NCBI GenBank assembly: GCA_006218035.1
Contig: VBWC01000018.1
Location: 182,185 to 223,723 of the forward strand
Origin: Gammaproteobacteria bacterium
GTDB lineage: Bacteria > Pseudomonadota > Gammaproteobacteria > VBWC01
Length of the DNA: 41,539 nucleotides
Direction of reading: 5' to 3'
A program made the position numbers and the translations under genes. The notes under the pieces are model-generated. The model worked only from the letters and a program-made list of their open reading frames with translations, did no database searches and was not told the origin of the DNA. Each line of letters begins with the position of its first letter. Positions within the stretch are counted from its first letter, which is position 1. Shown here in pieces: positions 7,610-16,240 of this stretch.

Positions 7610-8500
7610 TCAGCCCGGCGGCGCGACGATCGCACTATGAAAGGGATGACGGGTCTCGATCATGCGATTGAACGAAAACACGTCCAGCAAATTATCGTAG
7701 GCGCCGCGGGAAATCTCGGGGTCCGCCCGCCAGCAACCCAGATTCCGGTAGGCGCGGATCGTCTCCGTTAACACCAGCCGATCGACGTCGACAAAGAATC
7801 CTGCCCGCTGCAGTTGCGCGGCGATATCCGCGGGCGACACGGTCAACACGCAGGCCAGGGCGCGACGGTAGGCGCGCATGAACGCACCCGCCATGTCCGT
7901 GCTCAACCACGCGCGCCGGGCGCAGAGGCTGCTGAAGGCGACCTCGCCAACAGCATCACCGACCGCAGCCACCACGTGGCCGACGCCATCGTGCTCCAGC
8001 TGTTGCGCCGCCGGCCCTTGCAAATGAACGTAGGCGCCGATGCCGGCGCGGAATGCCTGCCCCATTTCATCGACGCCACCGGCGTCGATTGCGTGCAGCG
8101 ATTCATAAACAACGCCCTGACGATGCAGCCCGTACCTGAGCATCGCCAGCGGCTGAAAGAAGTGATCCACCAGCACGTCCGCACCGGCGAGCCGGCTCCA
8201 TGAAAATTCCGGGTCCGGCCGGCGCGCGACGATGAAAAACCCGTCGCGGCTATTGATCTGCGCAAAATGAACGATGTCCGGTGTCGCCCCGTCGTCGAGT
8301 CCGGCAAACGACGTTGCCACTGCCGACTGCGCCACGTGGCAGGTACCGGAGGCGAACCCGTCCGCGACAGAGCGGTCACGCGTCGCGGCCGCGTATTGCG
8401 GTTCGAGACCCTCATCTTGCAGATACCCGCCAGCGATCGTCATCAGGTACGGACTGTAGAATGCGGAGTGGCGCAACGCCATCAATTGAATTTTTGCCAT
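7610..8500 (-). CDS. THI5/SsuA-like substrate-binding protein without signal peptide
   Basis: A 296-residue periplasmic-binding-protein fold of the NMT1/THI5/SsuA family: LMALRHSAFYSPYLMTIAGGYLQDEGL at the N-terminus is the typical opening (first strand then entry helix), and GFASGTCHVAQSAVATSF is the usual ligand-loop region. The sequence starts directly with the domain (MAKIQLMALRHSAF), so no Sec or Tat signal is present and the product should stay in the cytoplasm. No ABC permease or ATPase lies beside it. It may therefore be a cytosolic binding protein or enzyme-like derivative. The ligand cannot be predicted. Confidence 0.75.
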   Translation of the reverse strand: MAKIQLMALRHSAFYSPYLMTIAGGYLQDEGLEPQYAAATRDRSVADGFASGTCHVAQSAVATSFAGLDDGATPDIVHFAQINSRDGFFIVARRPDPEFSWSRLAGADVLVDHFFQPLAMLRYGLHRQGVVYESLHAIDAGGVDEMGQAFRAGIGAYVHLQGPAAQQLEHDGVGHVVAAVGDAVGEVAFSSLCARRAWLSTDMAGAFMRAYRRALACVLTVSPADIAAQLQRAGFFVDVDRLVLTETIRAYRNLGCWRADPEISRGAYDNLLDVFSFNRMIETRHPFHSAIVAPPG

Positions 8501-8614
8501 ACATATATTATATGGATAGTCGTCCGGAAACAGGCCATCACCGCGACGAGGCCATCGCCCGGCGCCACGGCTGTTATATCAGTTTCTGTGGAAAACGCGC
8601 ACTGCGAACGCGCG

Positions 8615-9508
8615 TTACGGCTTGCGGCGCGCTATCAACGCTTCCAGCGGGGAATCCGGCGTCAGACGGCTTTTCTGAACGCCGATACGATCACGCATCT
8701 TTTTCAGGCGCAATGCATTCTGCACGCGCACTCCCAGCTCGACCGCATTAAAGGGTTTCGTGACAAAATCTATTGCGCCCTTCTTCAACGCTCCCAACAC
8801 GGTTTTCGCATCGGCGATCGCCGACACCATGATGACCGGAATTCGGCTCAAGTCTTCCCGTGAGCGAATAAACTGCAGCACATCAAAGCCGTCTTTCCCG
8901 GGCATGCTGATATCAAGCATGACGAGATCGTAGACCGATGCACCCGCGGACAAAAGACGCACCGCCTCCTCGCCATCAAGGGCCCCGTCGACGTCGCAAC
9001 CCCATTTCTGTACGCGCCGCGTGAGAATATCCCGATTAAACTCGTTATCCTCGACGATCAGGATTCTTCCCGTCACCGGCTGATTGCGGTGTTCCCGCAG
9101 GCTATCGCGCGCCATGTAGCGGCGACTCTCCAGCACTTGGCTGATACGGGATTTCAGGATTGCCATCTCGATCGGTTTTGTCACGTAATCGCAGGCACCT
9201 GCCTGAACGCATTTCGCCAGCATCGCCCGATCACCGACGGCGGTGACAACGATTACCGGAATCTCGCGGGTTCTGTCCGACCGCATCATCGCCTCGATGA
9301 CCTGTAACCCATCCAGGCGCGGCATCATGAAGTCGAGCAGGACCAGATCGAAATGCTCAACGCCGAGACGATCAAGCACCTGCTGGCCATCGTTTGCCGT
9401 GCCGACCAGGTAGCCGGCCTTTTCCAGGCTGCGCGTCAACAGGTCACGGTTTTGCTCGTCGTCATCGACCACAAGCACCGAGTAGCGCGACGTATCCATT
9501 GACGACAT
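8615..9508 (-). CDS. Tandem-receiver response regulator (REC-REC), copy A
   Basis: A 297-residue protein of two CheY-like receiver domains with no DNA-binding or enzymatic output. REC1: acidic pocket VVDDDEQNRD, phospho-Asp in LVLLDFMMPRLDG, conserved Lys in YVTKPIE. REC2 (from about residue 147): ILIVEDNEFNRD, phospho-Asp in LVMLDISMPGKDG, Lys in FVTKPFNAVEL. All catalytic residues are present, so both domains should accept phosphoryl groups. A short basic tail follows. It has a close paralogue at 14519-15373 with the same arrangement. No histidine kinase lies nearby. It may act as a phosphorelay intermediate or sink (inference). Confidence 0.9.
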   Translation of the reverse strand: MSSMDTSRYSVLVVDDDEQNRDLLTRSLEKAGYLVGTANDGQQVLDRLGVEHFDLVLLDFMMPRLDGLQVIEAMMRSDRTREIPVIVVTAVGDRAMLAKCVQAGACDYVTKPIEMAILKSRISQVLESRRYMARDSLREHRNQPVTGRILIVEDNEFNRDILTRRVQKWGCDVDGALDGEEAVRLLSAGASVYDLVMLDISMPGKDGFDVLQFIRSREDLSRIPVIMVSAIADAKTVLGALKKGAIDFVTKPFNAVELGVRVQNALRLKKMRDRIGVQKSRLTPDSPLEALIARRKP

Positions 9509-9706
9509 AAGTAACTCGCAGTCCGGTACAGGAATTATTCCGCACGGCGCTGTAAGGCGGGTTCGTGCGGCGATATCTTACGGATGATTGCGGTTTACTG
9601 TGTCGACCGTGATCGGGGGTTCTTTACCGCTCCGGCCCAGGCAAGGACCCGTGGCGGGTGCTTTATATGTGGCAGGACTCCAGCGCCGGTGCCCCAACGC
9701 TGCGCT

Positions 9707-12706
9707 TCAATCCCGGCACGGATTGCGACGGCGATTGAATCGGCGGCGACTGGCCAATGCGCCACATAGCCAGAGCAGCAACACATCCGCGGGGCCGACG
9801 GCACCGCCGCCACTGGCGGCGGATGCTGTCCCGGTGTCGGCAATGGTGACCGTCGCGCTGGCTGTCGCGCCAATCGCGTAACCGGGACCGGCGACCAGGG
9901 TCAGCATCACGGTTTCGTCGCTCTCGGCGTTACTGTCGGCCAGCGGCGCCAGACTCAACACAACCGAACTGCTGCCCGCCGGAATAATCACGCTGCCACC
10001 CAGGGCCTGGTAATCGGTAATCGATGTCGCCGAACCGCCGACGGAGAAGAATACGGCAAGCGCCGCGTCGGTACTGCCGGTGCGGCTGATGGTGAACACG
10101 CCCGGTTGCGGCCCGGATTCGCTGGCAGTGGAAGCCGTCGCCGCGATGGTGACGACCGGGATGGAGGAATCATCGTTGTCGGTGACGGTAACCGTCGCGC
10201 TGGCCAGGGTACCGACCAGATAGTTCGCGTCCTCGCCTAGCGTCAACACGACAGTCTCGGCCGGATCGGCCAGCGTATCGTCCAGCGGCGCCACCGACAA
10301 CACCACGTTGGACATGCTGCCCGGTATCACGGCGACGCCCGACATGGCGATATAGTCCGCGCCGGGCGTCGCCGTTCCGGACACCGTATAGAAGACCGCG
10401 AGCGGCGCGCCAAGAACTCCGCTGCGACTGATGGTGAACAACCCCGGCTGCAGGTCGGATTCGCGCGCATTGGTGCTGCTGGCGGCCACGGTAACCGTGG
10501 GCAGCGGGGTTTCTTCATCGTCGAACAGCGTAATCGTCGCACTGTTCGGGGCGCCGATGACGTAGCCGTTGCCAACAGTCAGCAGCGCGATGACGGACTC
10601 GGCGCCCTCGATAGCGAGATCGTCGATCGGCGTAATGGTAATGATTGCGCTGGCTGCACCGGTGGATATCGTCACCGGAGATGCCGGCGTTGCGATGTAG
10701 TCGGTGCCCGCGACGGCCGAGCCACTCAGCACATACCCGACCTGGACCGGCGACGCGGCGACACTGTTCAACGATAGGGTAAACGTCGCGGAATCTTGTC
10801 CGGTCTCGGACGCATTCACGTCGGTCGCTACGATGGTTGCCGTCAGAGTATCGTTATCGGTATTGATGACCACGACATCGGCGACATCCAGCCCGATAAA
10901 CGCGGCATCGCTGCCACCGGCTATCGCGGTACTGATGGTCACGGTCTGATCGCCGTCCAGGTCGTCATCATCCTTGCCGGTCACCGTGACGAATTGCACG
11001 GTGGTCCAGTTCGCGCTGGTGAAGGTCACGGAACTTGTCGACAACCTGACCTCGTCCGGCTTGTTCACCGCCAGGCTGACCGTTACCGGGGCAACCGGCG
11101 CGGCATTGAGCACAACGCCGAATACAGCGGTACCGCCACTCTCAGACGTTACCAGCCCGGAGGTCGGCGAAACAACGACGCCGGCGGGCACGCCGTTTCC
11201 ATAAGGCACGACAATACTCGACACCGTCGGTGCGACAGGGTTAGCGTTGTTGTTGGCCACCAGCGTCACCTTGTACGCGAACCAGCGATCGTTCACGCCG
11301 TCCCGCAGATTGGCGGGCATGACACTGCAGGCCACGACCGTCGCATTGCCCGGCTTGAAACAGCCGCCATTGGACGGGCTGTTCGATGAATTCCACCAGG
11401 TGGCCCCAGTACCGTCCGGCCCGACAAACACCACGGCCGGGTTTTCCAGCGTCGCCTGATCGGCCGCCGTGGCGATCTGCAGTCTGACTTCCGTATTCTG
11501 CGCCAATGACTCCACCCACTCGATCGCGCCGATATATGCATCTGAAAACCCGGTATCGAAACTTGACGAGATCAACGACACCTGTGCGCCCGCGACCGGA
11601 TCACCTACGTAGTTGACCCGCACACGATCCAGCGTCGGGGTCGCACCGCTATTGCGCGCCAATTCGACCTTGTACTGCACATACTGGTAGGTACCGAGCG
11701 ACGCGATGCTGTCGCCGCCGGCGGCGATCGGCAGCCAGTCGGTCCACTTGCCCGCCTCAAACTGCGGATTGGCGGCACTGCCGGCACGCACCAGCAGGTT
11801 CGCGCTCGCCCCGCCCGGTACGACGCGATCAAAATCGATGGTGAGTAACTGACGCGGCCGGACCAGGTCGATGATCGATGACTCGTATATACCGCTGTTA
11901 GAACTCGCCGCCAGTTGCACATGGCCGTCACACGGCGTCCCGGTAGTGCAAATCACATCGGCATCGGTCGCGGCTGGATAGTTCAGGAATGTGATCGTCA
12001 CGTCCTGCAATAACGGTGTGACGGCCGGATCCACGGTATCGAGCTGGGCTTTATACTGGAAATAGCGCTTGTTGCCCTCGGTCAACAGGAAGAACGAATT
12101 CGCATAGCCCACCCACGGACTCCACGAAACTCCGTCGGCCGATGTGCGTATGCCCAGCATCATGAACGAATCGACCTCACCCTGCCGGGTGATTCTCGTG
12201 AACAAGGGCCGCGAGATCGTAAAAAAAAGGCGTTTATAACCAAGATGCGCGCCGGTATCGATCACCGGCGATGTGTAAATCCCGGTGGTTTGGCCCGGGG
12301 CCAGCCGGACACTGCCGCCGCTGACTTCGACATTATTCAACGTGCCCGCATTGAAGTCCGCGTCGCTGGTATGAAACACCATGCCGGGCGCGACGGCGAA
12401 ATCGGTGCTGGTCGTATGTTCCACGAATACCGACATGCCGGCGATACCGAGATCACCACCGTTATTGATGACCAGCAGATCGCTGTTCTTGTCGCGGAAC
12501 TGTGTCCAGCCGGTTTGATTCGTGCCGTGAGTGGCAGCAGCGGTCGACGCGCCGCCGCTCCAGACCGTCTGGCTGAAGCTGGCCGCCGATGCCGCGAAAG
12601 CACTGCCCAGGCAACTTACCGCAAGCACGGCAAGCTGGCACCGGCGCAACCAACGATTACGCGCGCGGATCCGGCAACCGACAGTCAACATCAAAGCACC
12701 TGACAT
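9707..12706 (-). CDS. Calx-beta repeat surface protein with GlyGly-CTERM-like tail
   Basis: A 999-residue exported protein. The start chosen is MSGALMLTV (AAGGATC upstream); a longer frame adds 44 Arg-rich residues with no merit. A long signal peptide (LAVLAVSCLGSAFAASA) is followed by ~500 residues of beta-rich domains. Then come four Calx-beta-like units, each ending near VxDNDD/INTDND with ADYIA/TDYQA motifs; these usually bind calcium. The C-terminus is tripartite: SGGG, a hydrophobic stretch (VLLLWLCGALA), and RRRFNRRR. That resembles GlyGly-CTERM signals processed by rhombosortase. The product is probably surface-anchored or secreted. Adhesin-like function is inference. Confidence 0.8.
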   Translation of the reverse strand: MSGALMLTVGCRIRARNRWLRRCQLAVLAVSCLGSAFAASAASFSQTVWSGGASTAAATHGTNQTGWTQFRDKNSDLLVINNGGDLGIAGMSVFVEHTTSTDFAVAPGMVFHTSDADFNAGTLNNVEVSGGSVRLAPGQTTGIYTSPVIDTGAHLGYKRLFFTISRPLFTRITRQGEVDSFMMLGIRTSADGVSWSPWVGYANSFFLLTEGNKRYFQYKAQLDTVDPAVTPLLQDVTITFLNYPAATDADVICTTGTPCDGHVQLAASSNSGIYESSIIDLVRPRQLLTIDFDRVVPGGASANLLVRAGSAANPQFEAGKWTDWLPIAAGGDSIASLGTYQYVQYKVELARNSGATPTLDRVRVNYVGDPVAGAQVSLISSSFDTGFSDAYIGAIEWVESLAQNTEVRLQIATAADQATLENPAVVFVGPDGTGATWWNSSNSPSNGGCFKPGNATVVACSVMPANLRDGVNDRWFAYKVTLVANNNANPVAPTVSSIVVPYGNGVPAGVVVSPTSGLVTSESGGTAVFGVVLNAAPVAPVTVSLAVNKPDEVRLSTSSVTFTSANWTTVQFVTVTGKDDDDLDGDQTVTISTAIAGGSDAAFIGLDVADVVVINTDNDTLTATIVATDVNASETGQDSATFTLSLNSVAASPVQVGYVLSGSAVAGTDYIATPASPVTISTGAASAIITITPIDDLAIEGAESVIALLTVGNGYVIGAPNSATITLFDDEETPLPTVTVAASSTNARESDLQPGLFTISRSGVLGAPLAVFYTVSGTATPGADYIAMSGVAVIPGSMSNVVLSVAPLDDTLADPAETVVLTLGEDANYLVGTLASATVTVTDNDDSSIPVVTIAATASTASESGPQPGVFTISRTGSTDAALAVFFSVGGSATSITDYQALGGSVIIPAGSSSVVLSLAPLADSNAESDETVMLTLVAGPGYAIGATASATVTIADTGTASAASGGGAVGPADVLLLWLCGALASRRRFNRRRNPCRD

Positions 12707-13175
12707 TCTCTGATCCTTCACCCATTCCCCTGCATTAGCGATCCCGCCACGACCGTGCTCCGTATACCGCGCGAGTCGCGCCGTATCCGCCTGACGCTTC
12801 GATACAAGATGACGGCGCACAACGGGATACCCTGGCACTGACAGTTATCGCGCCATACCTGGCACAGCCGATGTTCGACCGAATGCTGATTGATGCGGAT
12901 AAACAGCAGATTTCATGCCAAGCCGTCGCGTGCCATCGATTATACCGGCAATCGCCTGTCCTGAATAAGTTTTACCGCATCCGCCGCCAGCGGAGCATGC
13001 CGAACTTCGGCATGCGTCCCACCATCTGTAAGTCTTTCCGACGGTTTTTCCCGAGGCGCTGGCCACGGCCCGCCGGGCAATTTGTCACAACCCGCGGGTG
13101 ACTTGCTGCCTTTTGCCGGCGCGGCAAACCCGCGATGATTCATCGGGTGTTCCCCAAAATGAAAAGGAGACCGCG
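12707..13175. other. 469-bp divergent intergenic region with inverted repeats
   Basis: This separates the Calx-beta gene from the divergent 13176 gene and must hold promoters for both. It contains a near-perfect inverted repeat GCATGCCGAA-C-TTCGGCATGC at 12995-13015 and a 10-bp palindrome ACCCGCGGGT at 13090-13099, either of which could be an operator or hairpin. I see no convincing coding region. Confidence 0.45.
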
Positions 13176-13658
13176 ATGAAAAAACGCCACATGATCATTC
13201 TCCTGGCGATGGCCACAACCGTCGGCGGACTGGCTACCCAGGTGGCCGTTGCCGAGGACGGCAAGGTCTACCCCGGCACGATGTGCCAGAAATCCCTGGG
13301 GGTCGGCACCTACGGCGGCGGCGAAATCGCCAACGATTCCACCACGGGTTCGTTGACGGTTGAATGCCCCGTGGTTCGTGACGCCGTCAGTGGCGGTATC
13401 AGCAACGCCTATGTCCGCGCATACAAGGCGACGACATCGGCTTTCTGGTGCGATCTGCATGCACAAAGCACCTATGGTACGGCGGGTTTCATTCAGCACC
13501 GGTCCGCGACCGGCACCGGCTACAAGACCTTCAGCTACGTAGCGATGTCAGACTACGACGGCGCGCATTATTACTTCTGGTGCGCCGTGCCGCCCTCGGC
13601 ATCCACTGCCTGGGCCAACAAATCCCGTGTCATCGCCTACCGCCTTGACGAAAACTAA
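13176..13658 (+). CDS. Secreted four-cysteine protein of unknown function
   Basis: A 160-residue exported protein. Clear Sec signal (MKKRHMIILLAMATTVGGLA, then TQVAVA before the cleavage). The mature part has four cysteines (MCQKSL, VECPVVRD, FWCDLHA, FWCAVPP), likely two disulfides, in a beta-rich chain ending NKSRVIAYRLDEN. The C-xx-VECPVVRD ... C ... C ... SRVxxYRxDE pattern resembles a family of small secreted proteins abundant in myxobacteria and some gammaproteobacteria, with no known function (recalled, not searched). The start is set by AAGGAGA upstream. A 61-bp gap leads to the next gene on the same strand, so the two may be co-transcribed. Confidence 0.8.
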   Translation: MKKRHMIILLAMATTVGGLATQVAVAEDGKVYPGTMCQKSLGVGTYGGGEIANDSTTGSLTVECPVVRDAVSGGISNAYVRAYKATTSAFWCDLHAQSTYGTAGFIQHRSATGTGYKTFSYVAMSDYDGAHYYFWCAVPPSASTAWANKSRVIAYRLDEN

Positions 13659-13719
13659 CGGACAGCGGCATGGGCTGGCGTGACCACCGGCCCATCCCGC
13701 CAGCAACAGGAGACACGTC

Positions 13720-14478
13720 ATGGCGGACAAACTCACCCGGTACGCAAGCGTTGTTGTCGTTGCCGGATCACTCATCGGCGCACTGATCGTCGTCAACGCC
13801 GGCGATACCACGACGCCGCGGTCAGACCAGGGCGCGCAACAGGTATTATTCAACCGCTTCGACCCCGCGTCCGATCCGGCGAAAATCGCAGCGGCACTGG
13901 TACAACTAACCGCGGAAATCGCGCGCCTTGAAGCCGATACCGGTAACCGGCTGCGGGATCTTGAAATACGTGGCCTGAAACTGGATCGGTCCGATCACAC
14001 GTCAGCGCCTGCCCCTGACGAGCCCCTGTCGACGCCCCATCAACCGGCAGGCGAACCGCAAGTCGCTACACAGGAATCAGGCGAAGCAAAAACAAGCGCC
14101 GACGCACTGGCAGTTATCGATCGCGCCGATATTGACAAGATGCAGCGGGCACTGGAAAACCGGTTGTCGGGCGAGCCCTACGATGCGAGGTGGGCGCCAG
14201 AGGCACAGGACAGCCTGACAACGGCGTTACAACAGCCGACGTTTACCGGCAGCCAGCTCATCGACATCGACTGTCGCACCACGCTGTGCCGCCTCGGCGT
14301 CGATCACGACAGCGTCGATGCCGAACGCGAGTTTCTGCATCGCTTTATCGGCGCTGCAGGCCTGGACGACGCCGAAGCGTTCTATCGGCGCGAAGAGGGG
14401 CCGGACGGCAACGTCCGGATGACGTTTTACCTGAGCCGTGACGGTCGGCGCCTGCACTCGCTGGCGCTGGGCCACTGA
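13720..14478 (+). CDS. Membrane-anchored/exported protein with CRTTLCR motif
   Basis: A 252-residue protein with one N-terminal hydrophobic segment (YASVVVVAGSLIGALIVVNA), acting as signal anchor. A short helical region follows (KIAAALVQLTAEIARLEADTGNRLRDL), then a low-complexity Pro/Ser/Gln linker, then a C-terminal domain. That domain has DIDCRTTLCRLGVDHD, where the C-x4-C pair probably forms a disulfide; similar CRxxLCR motifs occur in many uncharacterised proteobacterial envelope proteins. The start has AACAGGAGA upstream. It probably shares an mRNA with the preceding four-Cys gene. Function unknown. Confidence 0.75.
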   Translation: MADKLTRYASVVVVAGSLIGALIVVNAGDTTTPRSDQGAQQVLFNRFDPASDPAKIAAALVQLTAEIARLEADTGNRLRDLEIRGLKLDRSDHTSAPAPDEPLSTPHQPAGEPQVATQESGEAKTSADALAVIDRADIDKMQRALENRLSGEPYDARWAPEAQDSLTTALQQPTFTGSQLIDIDCRTTLCRLGVDHDSVDAEREFLHRFIGAAGLDDAEAFYRREEGPDGNVRMTFYLSRDGRRLHSLALGH

Positions 14479-14518
14479 CAGCAAAGGCGCCGCTGGCTTG
14501 CGGCTGATCGCTACCGCG

Positions 14519-15373
14519 TCAGGAAAGACCCTTGAGACGCTCACGCCACGCGGCGCACTGATCGCGGAGCTTTTTTGCGCGTATGCAGCTTTGCACGCGA
14601 ATATTGAGTTCCACCGCGTTGAATGGTTTCCTGACGAAATCGTCGGCGCCCATCTCCAGGGCACGCATGATGGTGCCCGAGTCGTCCAGCGCCGAAACCA
14701 TAATAACGGCAATATGGTTGTATCTCGGGCTGGACTTGATGAAGCGCAACACCTCGAACCCGTCCATTTTGGGCATCGCGATATCCAGCAGGATCAGATC
14801 GTAGCCGCCGGCACTACCGGCGATACGCTCGATGGCCTCCAGGCCGTCGCCAGCGCAATCGACCACGCAACTCCACTGCACCAGACGGCGCTTCAGGATG
14901 TCGAGATTCGCCTCGTTGTCTTCGACCAGCAGCACCCGCCCGCCGACGGGCTCCGGTTCCGACGCACTTTCTTCCTGCGGGCGAGCATAGCGGCGATACT
15001 CCAGTGAGCGCCATATACGCGCCTTCAGCACATCCATTTCCGATGGCTTGACGACGTAATCACACGCGCCAAGCGCGAGGCACTTTGCCATACTCTGCCG
15101 GCCGCTGATAGCACTGACGACCATGACCGGCATCGCACGCAGGCGCTCGGATTCCCGCATGATCTCCAATACCCGGTAGCCGTCCATCTCCGGCATCATC
15201 AGATCAAGCAACACCAGATCAAAGCCCTCGACGCCCATCATCTCGAGTGCAGCCGGACCACCGGCGGCCGTGGCGACCAGATACCCGGACCTGGCAAGAC
15301 TGCGCGACACCATGTCGCGGTTCATCTCGTTATCGTCCACCAACAGTAATGAATATGCCGGCTGGTGCGTCAT
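14519..15373 (-). CDS. Tandem-receiver response regulator (REC-REC), copy B
   Basis: A 284-residue paralogue of the 8615-9508 product. REC1: LLVDDNEMNRDMV, phospho-Asp in LVLLDLMMPEMDG, Lys in YVVKPSE. REC2: VLLVEDNEANLDIL, phospho-Asp in LILLDIAMPKMDG, Lys in FVRKPFNAVEL. The two proteins share the interdomain style and the end of REC2 (KPFNAVEL.IRVQ...R.KK.RD), pointing to duplication of the whole gene. There is no output domain. It is convergent with the CRTTLCR-motif gene, and an unpaired stretch of 358 bp separates its start from msrB. Confidence 0.9.
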   Translation of the reverse strand: MTHQPAYSLLLVDDNEMNRDMVSRSLARSGYLVATAAGGPAALEMMGVEGFDLVLLDLMMPEMDGYRVLEIMRESERLRAMPVMVVSAISGRQSMAKCLALGACDYVVKPSEMDVLKARIWRSLEYRRYARPQEESASEPEPVGGRVLLVEDNEANLDILKRRLVQWSCVVDCAGDGLEAIERIAGSAGGYDLILLDIAMPKMDGFEVLRFIKSSPRYNHIAVIMVSALDDSGTIMRALEMGADDFVRKPFNAVELNIRVQSCIRAKKLRDQCAAWRERLKGLS

Positions 15374-15731
15374 GATGTCCCTGCTCCGCTGATGCCTCTT
15401 TAGTACCCTTGACCCTGCTTCGTCTACGTTTTCTATCGCGTCCAGAACCGGCCCCGACGCCTGTCGGGACAGGCGTACACTATGTCGACGCCGGCCGAAT
15501 TTTCTTTATGAATCCGCTGGTACGCGTCAATAGCGACTTTATCCTCGACCCGTCACGGTGGCCATGAAAATGCCGGGGCCGGCGCGGGTCTTGAACAATA
15601 GCCTGCCGGTTGTTCGCGTCCGCGCGGCGAGCGCGATTACACGCGCTGTAAGGCGGGTGCGACGAGACCGACAAACGGACGTTATCTGAACAATAGTCTG
15701 CCATGGCGGACCACCGCCGAAGGGGTATAGG
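15374..15731. other. 358-bp intergenic region with short repeats
   Basis: No gene seen. It contains a direct repeat TGAACAATAGYCTGCC at 15592-15607 and 15688-15703 (one mismatch, 96 bp apart) and a 16-mer GCGCTGTAAGGCGGGT at 15644-15659 that recurs at 9547-9562, just upstream of the other tandem-receiver gene. Promoters for the tandem-receiver gene (leftward) and msrB (rightward) must lie here. Confidence 0.5.
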
Positions 15732-16229
15732 ATGAATCGACGTCGCTTTTTGATCAGTGCCCTGGGGCTTTTACCCGTTACGTTTATCGCGAGCCGCACA
15801 TTTGGAGAATCGCCGGACATGACGACGACCATAGACAAAGTAGTCCATTCCAACGCTGAATGGAAAAAGCTGCTGACGCCGCAGCAATATGACATTTTGC
15901 GCGACGAAGGCACCGAACGCTCGTTCAGCAGCCCGCTCAATGACGAAAAGCGCGCCGGTACCTATGTCTGCGCCGGCTGTGACCTGGAGCTGTTCGCCGC
16001 GGAAATGAAATTTGACAGCGGCACCGGCTGGCCAAGCTTTTTTACGACGCTGCCAGGTCACGTTGAAACCAGGCTGGACTTCAAAATGATCTATCCGCGC
16101 AAGGAATACCACTGCGCCCGCTGCGGCGGACATCAGGGCCACGTGTTTAATGACGGCCCCAAACCGACCGGGCAGCGCTGGTGCAATAACGGACTGGCGC
16201 TGAAGTTCGTCCCCGCGGCCAACGGATAG
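15732..16229 (+). CDS. msrB: Exported peptide-methionine (R)-S-oxide reductase MsrB
   Basis: 165 residues. It reduces methionine-R-sulfoxide in proteins. A Tat-like signal is visible (NRRRFLISALGLLPVTFIA). Two zinc-binding CxxC motifs (YVCAGCD, YHCARCGGHQGHVF) and the catalytic Cys in RWCNNGLALKF, where most homologues have RWCINSAAL, complete the MsrB domain; TGWPSF is also present. A second in-frame ATG at 15819 (MTTTIDKVV), just after the signal and preceded by GGAGA, could yield a cytoplasmic form. msrA follows after 11 bp, so the two form an operon. Confidence 0.95.
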   Translation: MNRRRFLISALGLLPVTFIASRTFGESPDMTTTIDKVVHSNAEWKKLLTPQQYDILRDEGTERSFSSPLNDEKRAGTYVCAGCDLELFAAEMKFDSGTGWPSFFTTLPGHVETRLDFKMIYPRKEYHCARCGGHQGHVFNDGPKPTGQRWCNNGLALKFVPAANG

Positions 16230-16240
16230 GGGGTACTAAC

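Noticed and set aside
13081-13175. Possible c-di-GMP (GEMM) riboswitch before the four-Cys gene
   Set aside because: CGGCAAACCCGCG recalls the GGCAAACC start of GEMM, but the GACGCAAAGCC half and the paired arms are missing.
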